From contig CM074816.1 in the NCBI GenBank assembly GCA_037447605.1, positions 357,782 through 397,781 on the forward strand: a DNA stretch of 40,000 bases. Direction: 5' to 3'. Of this stretch, positions 1 to 10,796 are shown piece by piece (the stretch's first letter is position 1; every line of letters begins with the position of its first letter). The notes under the pieces were generated by a model, which was not told the DNA's origin, searched no databases, and saw only the letters and a list, made by a program, of their open reading frames with translations. The DNA comes from Zygnema circumcarinatum. Lineage: Eukaryota > Streptophyta > Zygnematophyceae > Zygnematales > Zygnemataceae. The translations under genes were made by a program, and so were the position numbers.

Positions 1-189
1 CCCTCTCCCTATCCCTCTCCTTCCCCCTCACCCCCCTCCCTCTCACTTCCCCTCCCCCCTTCCCCCCTCTCCCTCTCCTTCTCCCTCCCCTCTCCCCCCT
101 CTCCCTCTCCTTCTCCCTCCCCCTCCCCCCCCTCCCTCCCTCTCCTCCCCTCCCCCACTCCATCCTCTCCACCCCTGCGGAGAGTGCAG
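1..189. repeat. CT-rich intronic tract
   Basis: The first about 170 bases are almost pure C/T (CCCTCTCC-like units) and end in an acceptor (GTGCAG) at 184-189. It is best read as the end of an intron of the synaptotagmin gene. The reverse-strand open frames across it are simple-repeat artefacts. Confidence 0.8.
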
Positions 190-624
190 GCTGCAGCCCA
201 CACCGTGAGAGAGAGCCTCTCCCCCGTGCTGGAGTCGTACCGCGTTGGAGTCATTCGCAGTATCCAAGTGAAGAGCTTCTCTCTCGGCACCACCGGCCCG
301 CGCATAACCGGTTCTAACTCACTCTTATCCACACCATGAAAAATCATGAAAGACCCAAATGAACATCCTGCTTCTAGTTTGTTCTAAGCCTTCTTCTTCC
401 TCTCTTTCTTTCTTGATTTCACTATTTCTTTATTTGCTTATAGTTGGTGTATTGGATTAGGGGGTGTGCAGGTGTGCGGGCGTACAGGAGTGGAGAGGAT
501 GAGGTGGCGTTGGAGGCAGAGGTGGATTGGACGAGGAGCCGCGATCAGAGGATGGTGCTGGAAGTGCATACCACTGTGGGAGCCTCCCTCTCTATCAGGG
601 TACTCTCTCTCTCTCTCTGTCTCT

Positions 625-693
<69 letters not shown>

Positions 694-2942
694 TTCTCCT
701 GTGCGTTCCTCTGTCTCACGCGCTTTGGGGTGAGATGGTGGGAGGAGGAGGGGACGTGCAGATTTCCGATGTGCGGTTTGCTGGTGCGCTAAAAATAATT
801 TTAAAGCCGCTCATGAATCAGCTGCCCGGGTTCGGGGCTGTGCTTGTATCGCTGCGAGAGGAGGTAAACATTTATTTTTTTTGTTGTTCCTGGGCAGGAA
901 GGTTTGTAGAGCTTTTAGCAGAAGCATAGTTCTGATGGGAGTGAGTAAGTGACAGTTGGTTTGTTTTCTCCTTTCCACCCAAAGGCAGTCCTGAATAGTT
1001 GCTTTGGAAGGCGGACTGAAAAGAAGAGCTTATCTTATGATGGGGTTTTCTTTGATGGGGCACAAATGGGTTAAATCTGCGGATAGCCAAAGATAGATCT
1101 CGGCATCGGACTGCTTGGAGGAGATATCACCCTCATTCCCGGCATTGAAAAAATGATCGATGTAAGGATTATTCAGCTTCCTTTGGGTCGTTGCTTTATT
1201 GAACTCTGTTGTCAAGTATAGCCCTTTGAAAAGGGTCGAAGTTGAGAGCTCATTCTGACTTTGTTTAGGGCTTCATTTTTCTCCATTCAGGCAGTGAAGG
1301 CTATAGCAAAGGGGTGTGTATCTTTTCTGGGGTATGAAATCGTCGAGTGGAACTGGAGCATGTCTGCCACATAGAGAAGGAATGGAAGAGATGTACCATA
1401 GAGGAAAGAGAGAAGAGAGTCATAGAGAGGGAGGGCGGAGAGACAGGGGGAGAAGAGTTGGGAGAGGAGGGGGGGGGAGAGAGAGTGGTGAGTTGCTTAA
1501 TCTTGACTTCCTCAATTGGCATGATGCAGAACATCATCAAAGCGTCACTTATGGACACGCTTGTGTGGCCAGCTCGCATCGTTGTTCCCATCGTACCCGG
1601 AGATTACAGGTGGCTTAAAGAAAAAATACTTAAAAAAATTACCATACAGAAGCAAAGCATTATTTCTCACCAACAAGCAGAAGATGAGGTCTGGATGGTA
1701 AAGGGGGCCAATGACTTGTTAGGGTTTGAGGACAGTTTCAAGAGTACGGTGCATTGGAGGTTTTTTTTTAAGCTGTTTGACTTTTTTAATGTTGGTGCTT
1801 TGCAGTTCCTTGGAGCTTCGGCCTATTGGATATCTCGATATTGTGCTGCTGGAAGGAAAGAATATCCCGAAAACCGATATTATCGGGAAATCGGATCCTT
1901 TCGTGTTCCTTTACGTTCACCAGAAGCAGGGGGAGATTAAGCGGAGCTCAATAAAGATGAATAATCAAAGCCCCATTTGGAACGAATGCTTCTACGTTCA
2001 GGCACGTGCTAAACGCACGAATTTTCAGATTCAATATATTGAGCAGCAGTTGTAAAATAAGAGTGGCCGCTGGACATGGGGGACAATCTGCAAGGTCGTT
2101 TTTTTTTTTCAAGTGTTGAAATTGGGCTGTAGGTTTTGTTGCAAAGAGCTTTTGCTGCGTTAGTGGGAGATTTGTGCTATTCTTTCTGAAAAGGGTATAA
2201 TTTCTATCGAGAGAGGGACATCTGCAGGTGGAGGATTTACAGTCGCAAGAATTGACTGTACGGCTGATGGACGATGAAAGGTTCGAGAAAGCGGAATACA
2301 TCGGTTCGCGAAAGTATCCATTGAAAGAGGTAAACCAAAGAGCAAAACCAAATTAAGTTTCTACCTTCAAACGGGAGTTTGTTGATACATATAGTGCTCC
2401 GAAAATTGACCTATTCTCCCTTCTTTTCGATGGGGTCTGGGAAACAGTTGGAGCCCCACAAGCCGAAAAACTTGTGGTTGGATATGGTCGCAGACCCCAA
2501 TAAACCAAAAAGGGGGAGAATGCGAGGGAAGCTGCACCTTATAGTGACCTTCATCCCTTACGCTTCTGAAGAGGATGCTCGGAATAGTCCCGCCCTTAAG
2601 AGTCGGAGATCGAGCGGTAAGAAGCAGGGAGACGGAATTCCCTACCAGAGGGCGAAGGAGGGGAAGATAGGAGAGGAGCACATGGCGGAGGGAGAGAAGG
2701 CGCCGGAGCCGGTTGGAATGTTTGGTTGGATGTCGAAAATTTTCCCAATTCCCTGCTCTCCGCCTGCGAGTGCGGGAGAGCCGAAAGAGAACGAAGAGAT
2801 GCTGGCGAAGAAGATTGCGGCGGAGGCGGGCGTGGAGAGCGAAGCGGTGGAGGGAGGGAGCGGGCAGAGGGAGGGGGAGGGAGGGGAGGGAGGGGAGGGA
2901 GGGGAGGGGGTGGTGGAGGGCAGCGGAGGGGCGGGCTTCTGA
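190..2942 (+). CDS. Plant synaptotagmin / NTMC2-type SMP-C2 protein (5'-partial)
   Basis: Partial gene; its start and N-terminal membrane anchor lie left of the window. Exons read: 190-310, 472-599, 762-863, 1087-1161, 1530-1609, 1806-2001, 2228-2329, 2448-2942 (432 codons plus stop, all phases closing). Exons 1-5 encode an SMP (synaptotagmin-like, mitochondrial, lipid-binding) domain: landmarks are ESYRVGVIRSIQVKSFSLGT, GVRAYRSGEDEVALE, DLGIGLLGGDITLIPG and LVWPARIVVPI. Exons 6-8 encode one C2 domain: GYLDIVLLEGKNIP, then TDIIGKSDPFV with both loop-1 aspartates, and loop-3 MDDERFEKAEYIG, where the distal acidic pair is weakened to A-E, so calcium binding is uncertain. In the family these proteins tether ER to plasma membrane and move lipids. 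After the C2 there is no second C2 but a charged tail ending in a Gly/Glu run (EGGEGGEGGEG) made of GGGAGG repeats. The intron at 2002-2227 has a GC donor. Family assignment is secure; the exact NTMC2 subtype is not. Confidence 0.88.
603..694. repeat. (CT)n microsatellite in synaptotagmin intron
   Basis: About 90 bases of CT dinucleotide repeat, interrupted by a few T runs and single changes, lie in the 162-base intron between exons 472-599 and 762-863, and so make up more than half of it. Open frames through it (Ser-Leu runs) are not coding. Confidence 0.95.
1376..1492. repeat. Purine-rich (GA/GGGA) tract in synaptotagmin intron
   Basis: An irregular run of GAGAGG/GGGA units within the 368-base intron 1162-1529. 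The intron holds nothing else recognisable. Confidence 0.75.
2002..2227 (+). other. Probable GC-AG intron
   Basis: The C2-domain exon reads ...NECFYVQ up to 2001 and is followed by GCACGT rather than GT. The next exon, after CTGCAG, begins VEDLQSQELTV. Joining at 2001/2228 keeps frame and aligns residue for residue with family C2 domains (W-N-E-x-F-x-V-x-V-x-D-x-Q). The nearest GT donor in phase (after 1995) would delete two residues from a beta strand. Confidence 0.65.
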
Positions 2943-2961
2943 TGGGGCGTTCGCTATGTAT

Positions 2962-3231
2962 GGCATGGGATGGGATGGGATGGGATGGGATTGGATGGGA
3001 TGGTATGGGATGGTACGGGATGTGATGGTATGGGATGGTACGGGATGGGATGGTATGGGATGGTACGGGATGGGATGGTATGGGATGGGATGGTATGGGA
3101 TGGGATGGTAATGGGATGGTATGGGATGGTACGGGATGGGATGGTATGGGATGGGATGGTAATGGGATTGTATGGGATGGTATGGGTTGGTATGGGGTGG
3201 TATGTTATGTTATGGTATGGTATGGTATGGA
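2962..3231. repeat. Degenerate pentanucleotide (GGGAT/GGTAT) minisatellite
   Basis: About 270 bases of TGGGA/TGGTA units, with GGTAC variants making higher-order 10-25 base patterns. The array starts about 20 bases after the synaptotagmin stop codon (2940-2942), so it lies in the 3' UTR or just beyond it. It carries no stops in several frames because the unit is five bases long, which creates spurious open frames rich in Met, Gly, Trp and Asp. Confidence 0.95.
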
Positions 3232-3798
3232 GGACGTGGAACTCTATAATATTTAAACTAGAGACTGCCTTCCTTTTTTTTGTATTATTAACAAAGAAAA
3301 GGTTGATGATGGTCGCCCAACATGGAAAGCCATGAGGGACAATGCATGAACATGCATGTGGGGTTCATATGTTCTTTCTGTACAATGTTTGACAAAGGAA
3401 ATTATTTAAGCTCCAATGCACACACCCTCAACTATAGAATTTATAGGTAAACACTGGAGTCCACCTGAAGATCCACCGGCGTTGATCCGATTCCACCGTC
3501 GGCAAATCTGGTTCGACCTGCTCTTTTCTGCCACCTGGCACCATCCGTTGCAACCTCCCTCCGTCCCTAAGTGGTGGTACCAACGTCAGCAGCGTCCGCT
3601 ACTGTAAAAAGCGTCCCGTACCTCGCGCCCGCCGAAAAATATCGAGACAGGGACGCCTGCGATACGGCCTGCAGGAGACGCTGGTGTGCGAGGTATCGGA
3701 AACGGGAGGACGGTAGGGAGACTCTGCGGACGCCTGTCCCCTGAAAAGGACTTGTGAGGCGGTCGAGGGATACTTTGGCGGGCGTCCGCTGAGCGGAA
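3232..3798. other. Intergenic, no conserved gene seen
   Basis: An AT-rich first part is followed from about 3470 by GC-rich DNA. Reverse-strand open frames exist (up to about 180 codons near 3599-4144) but have no recognisable domain and odd composition, so I do not call them. Confidence 0.5.
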
Positions 3799-3860
3799 GA
3801 TAAACTGACCAATCACAGACAGCCACGTAATAGCGCTGTACACGTGGCATATAATGATTG
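3799..3860 (+). promoter_or_regulatory. Promoter-like CCAAT / G-box / TATA cluster
   Basis: Within 60 bases there are CCAAT at 3809-3813, a second ACGT core (CCACGT) near 3823-3828, a perfect G-box CACGTG at 3841-3846 and a TATA-like ATATAA at 3849-3854. This order and spacing resemble a light- or ABA-responsive plant core promoter reading to the right. No proven transcript is known; this is inference from motif grouping. Confidence 0.4.
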
Positions 3861-4061
3861 GTTTTTTTTTGAACCGGTATTTTCAATGGAGATCCACCCT
3901 TTGCGCCTTTTTCCACGGCAGACAAAACGTGGCAAGGAGCCATTGGAGGATACTCACCATATTGAGGCGTGGCGAAAGAAGAACCTTCCGGTGCAGACAG
4001 AGAAGTCTGAGTGACAGTCTCTGGAGGGAGGGGTGAGCAGGCGGGGCAGGAGGTTGCAGGT

Positions 4062-4454
4062 ATGGGATATACATCTGGCGCAATTTTCTTCCTTATTTGG
4101 AAGTTTCGGATGTATTGGTCAAACAAGGCAATAACGACCAGCATTTGCTGGTTTTTTTTAATTGGTTTTGGTGGTGGATGTGCTTATCTGTGGCTTGTGC
4201 TGATGGGCCTGCAACTGTACAGTAGCTGGACGGCCTCTCCTGCAGCGAAAGAAAATAATGAAGCTATAAAGGAAGACGATTGGATGTTGGAAAACAATGA
4301 AGTCGAGCGGGACAGCGAACAAGAGAGAGCGGACGAGAGAGAGCAGAAGAGGGAGCAGGAGAGGTATCAGGAGAGAGAGAGCAAGAGAGAGCGCAGGAGA
4401 GAGTGCAGGAGAGAGTACAGGATAGAGAGCAGGAGAGGCAGCTGTCAATCCTGA
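4062..4454 (+). CDS. Doubtful small membrane-protein ORF
   Basis: An open frame of 130 codons from the ATG at 4062 lies about 210 bases after the TATA-like element at 3849. It encodes a hydrophobic first half (roughly residues 5-50, including ITTSICWFFLIGFGGG and AYLWLVLMG, enough for one or two membrane spans). The second half is highly charged and made of GAGA-type simple repeat DNA (Arg/Glu run). A 42-codon upstream frame (3886-4014) sits in what would be its leader. I recognise no family, and the repeat-built tail argues against a conserved gene. It could equally be a chance frame. Confidence 0.2.
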   Translation: MGYTSGAIFFLIWKFRMYWSNKAITTSICWFFLIGFGGGCAYLWLVLMGLQLYSSWTASPAAKENNEAIKEDDWMLENNEVERDSEQERADEREQKREQERYQERESKRERRRECRREYRIESRRGSCQS

Positions 4455-5118
4455 GCTAGGCCTTGTGCTCCCGCCCTATCGCTGTGTTTCTCGCTCCCCT
4501 CTCTTGCCCCCCTCCCTCTCGGCATGCCCTTTCCCAACCGCCCCTGTCCACCACTTTCTTCTCAGTCTCTCCTCTCTTCCTCCGTCCTTCCACGCTGACT
4601 TATTTTCCTTCATGGCCGAAGCAGCAGCTAATCTTTCATTTACTGCAATAATATTGCCCTGGACTGCAAGCGCTTTTCCGATTTTCGGAGGTTAATCAGT
4701 AAATAGCTTTTTTCTCCGCTATAACCAAAGAACTCATGGTTGAAGTTTCTCCGTTCGCCATTTAAAAAATGCTTCGTACTGGCGCTCATTACGGCTCATA
4801 TTGAGAAAAAAATAATTTTCCCACCTTTTAAGCATAATGCCCGACAAAATAGTCGCGGAAATGAGCCTTTGATTTTTATTTGGCAGTCAAATTCGGACTG
4901 AGGAAATGATCCTGCATTCTTAATTTGGCTGCCAACACCAAGATCAAAGCTCAGGCAACAAATAGAGACTTTTGTGTCTTAATCTCATCTTGCAATTGCG
5001 TGCTTATGTGCGAATGCATATGTGTATACCTACGGAGAAGGAGAAGATAAAGAAGATAAAAAGATTTTGTAAGTGATCCGCTCACTTCCTTCCCTTTTTT
5101 CGATTCTGCGCTTTCAGG
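4455..5118. other. Intergenic / upstream region of SLH gene
   Basis: About 660 bases without a supported gene. The first part is C/T-rich, the middle AT-rich. The stretch just before 5119 is presumably the promoter and leader of the SLH-domain gene; no clear TATA box was identified. Confidence 0.5.
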
Positions 5119-8100
5119 ATGGAAGCCATGGCATCCTGCAAGAGTCTGACTCTCTTGCATGCCCCGAGATTGTTACCAATTGATGCAAATGGCGGCCGTT
5201 CTACACCATTGTATCGGGAGAACTCTAGTCAGCGCCAGATACTTCACTGCTATGGCTTGCAGGGCTTGAGTGTAAGACAGAAATTTGCAGCAACTGATTT
5301 TCGAAAGAGGCGGATTTCAATCAGTTGCGCGAGTGAGACCCCAGAAGGCGACAGCAGAGTTTCGGAGGCTCAAGATGACACAAAGGAACCTTCTCCAGGG
5401 GGTGACGGGCAGTCTGTCGGAGAAAGGGTCTCCGACAGTGGAGGGAAAGCGGAATCAATGCCCAAAGCATCTTTGAATGGGAAAAGGTCTGATATCGGTG
5501 GGGCGGGTTTGAAAGCTTCGAGTGGGTGGCAGTCGCACGGAACTGGTGCGCCGAGAGACAGATTTGGGGGTTGGGGGGCACCAATTGAGCTTGAAAAGGG
5601 GAAGTCAGACTTGACTGAGCTTGCAGGTAATTATCTTCTGGTGGCAGTAAGCAGTGCCGCCTAGCAATGACGTTCCCCTTAGCGTGCCTAAGAGAAAAAG
5701 CTAACAAACTGAAACTCGTGGTATTCGTCCAATGCCTGTGCTAGCTGAATGCCGTCTATTTCTTTTTCGTCGTTTTTATTTTTTTTTGGTCGTGGGTACC
5801 ATGAAGAATGCTTTCGCCAGCCCTTCTTTTCTCAAAGACAATTTGACCATTAAAGAGATTGTGAACACGTTTCCATTTCCATGGCAGGTCTTCCAGAAAT
5901 ATTGGCATCTTTGGTTATTGCTGCTAGCATTGCTGCTGTTGGCTACGCAGCATACAGCAGACGAGGTGGGCATTATGTCAACCATCTGCCTGTTTAAAAT
6001 GGATCTGAGATTTTTTTTTGGGAATTCATAAAGATGTATAAGTTTAACTTTGCGAAGCCAAATTCTAAACAAGTTGGGGCGATTTTTCTAGTTTCGTTTT
6101 CCCTATTACATGTTTTCCAGCAGCTGATTGACTGCGACTTGGTTTTGACTTGATTGTCTTGCCTTATGCAGGCACCCAAGTCCATCTGTATCCGGACATT
6201 CCGGCAGTCGAGAAAGTGTTAGATTTAGGTTCAGAAGCAGCAGTAGCTAGCGATAGACAAGAAGCTGCAAGCAGAGGGTCCGAACAAACAAGGGAGGATC
6301 ATATTGAACAGCAATCAAAAAGTGAAGCGGAAAATCAAGAAGCTGAAGCTGCGGCCACTCGCATGAATGAAGACAAAGAGCATGGACGAACTGAAGAAAG
6401 AAGTGCAGAAATGGAAGCTGTGTATGGAGACAACGAAGGAGCTGAAGAATTAGAGAAGAGTGAACTGGTGGACCCTACTGCAGGCAACGGAGTGAAAACT
6501 GAGGGGGGATCACTGCAACATCATGATGTACCGGCTGAGGATGTCCAGCAGAACGAAGACTTCAAGCTATCTCCGATTGTCGAAGAAATTTCAGAGGATT
6601 CTGTTAGTATGGAAGAAATAGTGGTCGTGCAAGTCTCTGCAGAACAACCACATTCACAGGATTTAGTCAGCGCAGAAGCTGAAACGCAGCAGAGACTGAC
6701 AAGAAAAGTTAGCCCTCCTGCCCCCATTTCCGGGGGAGTTAATTTGGGTAAAGGAATCCTACCAAAGGTGGTGGTTCCAGCGATGGTGGATCCTGTACAG
6801 GCACAGGCTTTAGAAGCACTGCAAGCCCTCAAGGTGTCTTGTTTGAACCTACTCTTGCTAATGTGCTGCTGTTGTTGTCCGCCTATTTCTGCTTCTGCCT
6901 CTGCATCTCCCCCTTCCTTACACCTCTCTCCCTTTCGTGCTTCTCGCCCCCTTACTTCTGTCGCTCTCTCTCTCTCTGCTTCTGCTTCCCTTCTCCCTTA
7001 CATCTCACCTTCTATCCCCTCTCGTTTCCCCTTCCCTTCCTCCCCATCCTCCCCATCCCCTTCTCCAACCCCACCGCTCCCCTTTCCCATGTCCGCACCT
7101 CCCCTTCCCACTCATTCCCCCCTCCTTCTCTTTCACCCTCTCCCTCACCCCCTCTTTCCCGTACCTGACCGATCTCCCCCTCGCTGCTCCTCTCTCCTTC
7201 CCCGTGAAGTTGTGAAGTCGTTGTGTCGTTTTGATTCAAGCACATAACGGAGGCCTAGTAATGAGGTTATATTCGTGGGCGGAAAATGGAGAAATAGTTA
7301 CTGTCGATGTTGAATGTCGGCTGCCTAAGTCTACTGTAGCCTGAAAAAAATCATCTTACAGCAAATGCTTTTATGTCTTTGTGTGACACGAAGTCAGTCC
7401 TCGTCCCAAAGTCTTACCTGGGAAAGGTTTGGCGTGAAAGGAATGCACAGGTGGTGGAAGCCGATGTTGACCCGGCGGGAATCTGCACTCGGAGAGAATA
7501 TGCTCGATGGGTTGTCACGGCAAGCACCGTCCTTAGCAGGTAAATAGTGAGAGAGAGTGAGAGTTTGAGTGTGTTATATTTTGTGGTAGTGGATGGACTG
7601 GAAAGGTTTGTCTGCCTCTGCTACTCTTGTCAATGCTGAAAGTCCAACAATATTGTCCAGAACGTTTGTTTTTTATTTTTATCCACTTGGAAGGTTTCTC
7701 CATTTTTTGGCAACTTTTCGCCTACCTTCGATTCTATGCTGGAAGTTCGCCATGTCTACATAATGTTTTGGCCCTTGCTAGCTTTCTTATTTGTTTGTTA
7801 TAGCAGCAATGTCTTTGCTAACAATGAACACATCTTTGAGTCCTTTAAGACATGCAGGAGACCGCGTTTTTCCGTCGATGTTTGTGGAGGGCATAACAGA
7901 GTTGGCCTTTGATGACGTGCTTCCAGAGGACCCGGACTTTCCAGCAATTCAAGGTAAGCTAAGAGTTTTGAAGACCAATAACATGGTAGTGCAGTTTCCG
8001 CCACTGTTCCTCACAATGATTTGATCTATTTCCACTCCTGCTTGCAGGCTTGGCCGAAGCAGGGTTGGTATCGAGCAAGTTGTCTCGCAAAGATATTGGC

Positions 8101-10796
8101 TGTGAAATCAATCCTATTCAGCCGGGATGTAGTGGGGACACCTCTACCTTCTTCCACCCTGACAGGTGAGAGACATGGCCACATTCAGAGCTCTTGTTAA
8201 TGGCTACCTCTGTAAATGTGAGTTTCCAGAGCTTCTCTATTATGAACTGTTGGGTGGTTTCGAGGAAGTGGGACATCTGATAGTTGTGTCTTGTATTTGG
8301 TTAAGCAAGCTGGGTAAATAAGTTTTTGGAACAAGCTGATGTTTGTGGGCTTATTGTGTGCAGTCCTTTGACGAGACAAGACCTGATAAGCTGGAAAGTG
8401 TCTTTAGAGCATCACAAATTGGCGCCGACAAGTGTAGATGTAAGATTCTTGAATATCTGCATTGCACGTGAACATAAGTGTCTGTTTCTAATCTGGAAAT
8501 GGATGCTGCTTGCTTACGCACTGTTGACACTCCTTTGCTCGCAAAATTTTGGAAACGTTCAACACGTGCCATCAATATCATGCAATAATCTAAGGGCAGG
8601 AAATATCATTTCAAGTTTAGAATATTTTTTGTGTAGTATATCACGATTCTCCATTCCAGTATCAAGGTGGTGGACAATCTTGTGGTGTAGAATCTGCGAA
8701 AAAGAGTGCTTCTACACTCAGTCGGTTCTTCAGAGCTTTACAAATAATAAGAATCCACAGTACCCATAATCAGAATAATAATCATAATCAGAACGTTGCT
8801 TAAGAAAAAGACTTGAAAAAGCAAGCGTTTCCAAACGTGTGTAAATGGCTTTTGGTGTTCGGTTTTTTATATAAATTGCTTGTCATTCACCCACGCAGGA
8901 TTTAAAGAAGGTTTCCAACTTCATTGACATCAAACGTATTGATAAAGATGCTTTACCGGCAGTAGCTTACGACTTATCTCTAGGGGAAAAGAGCCTTATT
9001 ACAGCAACTTTTGGTAAGTCGGCACTTCACTTCTCCTTCCCTGTCTGCCTGATTGCATTGTGTTGCCCACAATCAGAGGAGAGGCCAAAGAGAGGCAAAT
9101 GTGTCTGCAGCTTACGTACATTGTCCCTAGACTTCATCAGTATTTTTCTGTTCGAGTTAGTTGTGATGACATGACATCCATACTTGTTTATGACACTCCA
9201 AATTAGCGAGTGAAAACATTATCTGTGTGTTCTTTGTGCAGGTTTCACTAGGAGATTTGAACCGATGAAGCCTGTAACGCGAGCACAGGTTGCCTGCACG
9301 TTGGCTTTGGGAGAATCTGCTGAACTGGTGGGAGAAGAACTTGAACGCATCAACTATGAGCGGATGGCGGAAGAAGCGGTGCAGGCAGCAGATGAAGCAG
9401 AAGCAGAGGAGGCGAGGGCTGAGCAGGAGGCAGTGGATGCCGCAAAGAGAGATTTGGCAGTAGAACGTCAAAGGAGGGAAGATGCCGAAAAAGCAGTGGA
9501 AGCAGTCAGGCAGGAGCTGAGGATGGCGGAAGAACAGAGGCAAGAGGAAAAGGAAAGCATTATCAAGACGAAGGTGGGTGTTTGCAATTGGGTTTTCTCG
9601 AGTACAAGCATCATTGGTTGAGGGTGGTTTCAGCTTTCTTTTACGTGGGTTTTTAAAATGACTGCACGACCTGTTGCAGGGAGTTGTTGAAACCGAGCGT
9701 GGACTCCTCGAAGACTTGAAGAGAAGCACGGAAGAGCAGATGGCGTTGCTGTCTAGCAGTAAACAAGGATTACAAGCTGAGAAAAAACTCCTGCAGGAGC
9801 TGAGAGCCATGGCCGAGGCCGAGCGGGAGGCAACTATTCGGGTGAAGGCAGAAATGGCGGCAGAGAAAGAAGCGCTTCTAACAGCAAGGTGTGTGATAAG
9901 GAACACACTCTGTAAATGAAGTTGGACAAGTAAAATGCATTAGGTTTCAAACTTAGTGGGAAAATAGAGTGTGGTTAGGTCCGATTGACAGTAAGCAGAT
10001 TACAAGCATCCCATGGCCCAAAAGCTCTTGAAGGAATGGCGGTTGCAGCTATGGTGCCAGCAACTGCGCTGAAACTTGCATTGTGGATAATCGTTAATGT
10101 TTCAGCTTGCCACTGTGTGCACTGGGAAACGAGAGACCCACGAGGAGAGGGTGGGAGAGCGAGTGTGAGAGAGGGAGTGGGGAGAGGAGGGGGGCCGGGG
10201 GGGAGAGAGGTGAGAAAAAGAGAGTGGGAGAGGGAATGGGAGAGGGGTTGAGGGAGAGAGAGATAGTGGGGGGGGGGGAGGTCCACGTTGTATGAATGGA
10301 CGTTTTAACGTCATTCGTCTTGATCCATTCCTCAACCTGCAGGGCACGAGCTGAGGACGAATCTAGAAAAGCCATGGATGAAGCGAAGAAGCTGCAAGCA
10401 GTGAGGAGGGAGCTTGGAGCGAATTCGGAGAGCCTACCGGGCACCCTTGAGAAGCTGTCTGCGGGTGAAGTCAGACCCCTCCCAAAGTGGCCAAATGTGC
10501 CGTCTGATGAACCCGAGAGTGCAACGGAAGGCCAAGCCGGGCCCCTCTTCAATGCCGAAAATTTATTGAACAGAGGGAAGGAGCTTCGTACTAGGGCAGG
10601 AGCCGCTGTGGAGGGGGCAGTGGCAACGACAACAGAGATGGTAAGCTCTGCTGTGAAGGGAGTGGGAGAGGTTACGGGGGGAGCCCAAGAGAAGGCGGGA
10701 CATGCAGCTTCTGCTGTGGCAGATGGGGTGAAGAAGGCGGCGCAGGATGTGAAGGAGGAGGCTGTGAAGTTCGCTCAGTGGTTGAAGCTCTCTTGA
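5119..10796 (+). CDS. Plastid SLH-domain coiled-coil protein
   Basis: Eleven exons: 5119-5626, 5888-5965, 6172-6833, 7451-7539, 7841-7953, 8048-8165, 8364-8439, 8899-9013, 9242-9573, 9680-9888, 10343-10796; 917 residues. The start ATG opens a Ser/Arg-rich, acid-poor N-terminus typical of a chloroplast transit peptide. One membrane span lies at about 171-192 (LPEILASLVIAASIAAVGYA). An acidic disordered region follows (about 200-400). Two S-layer-homology-like units lie at about 417-610 (CTRREYARW, TELAFDDVLPEDPDF, GLAEAGLVSSKLS, LTRQDLISW, KPVTRAQVA). A long Ala/Glu coiled coil runs over about 610-800, with an amphipathic helical tail. This order matches the Arabidopsis SLH proteins At5g23890 and relatives. 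Their molecular role is poorly known; SLH modules in bacteria anchor proteins to the cell envelope. The exon at 7841 was placed after TTTGAG because only this acceptor keeps phase and gives HAGDRVFPSMFVEG. Confidence 0.87.
6885..7205. repeat. Pyrimidine-rich tract in SLH-gene intron
   Basis: The 617-base intron 6834-7450 is largely irregular C/T sequence (CTCCCCTTCC-like). The coding frame happens to stay open into it for about 135 codons, but family alignment resumes only at 7451 (VVEADVDPAG), so it is intron. Confidence 0.8.
10135..10282. repeat. GA/GGGA-rich tract in SLH-gene intron
   Basis: The intron 9889-10342 contains a purine run (GAGAGGGxGxGGAG) ending in a run of Gs at about 10269-10279. 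No coding function is seen. Confidence 0.75.

Noticed and set aside
9-347. Gly/Glu-rich minus-strand open frame
   Set aside because: It is the complement of the CT-rich intron tract and overlaps a well-supported plus-strand SMP exon (190-310).
444-929. Long plus-strand frame with Ser-Leu runs
   Set aside because: Two real exons (472-599, 762-863) are joined only by chance through a (CT)n intron; family alignment skips the Ser-Leu part.
2970-3335. Met-Gly-Trp-Asp-rich open frames
   Set aside because: Pentanucleotide repeats contain no stops in several frames; the composition is not that of a protein.
3599-4144. 181-codon minus-strand frame
   Set aside because: No recognisable domain; Pro/Ser/Arg-rich GC-driven composition in intergenic DNA that looks promoter-like on the other strand.
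6834-7247. Continuation of the SLH-gene frame into Pro/Ser-rich sequence
   Set aside because: Strict donor AAG|GTGTCT at 6833 and resumption of the family sequence at 7451 show that it is an intron; the composition is CT repeat.
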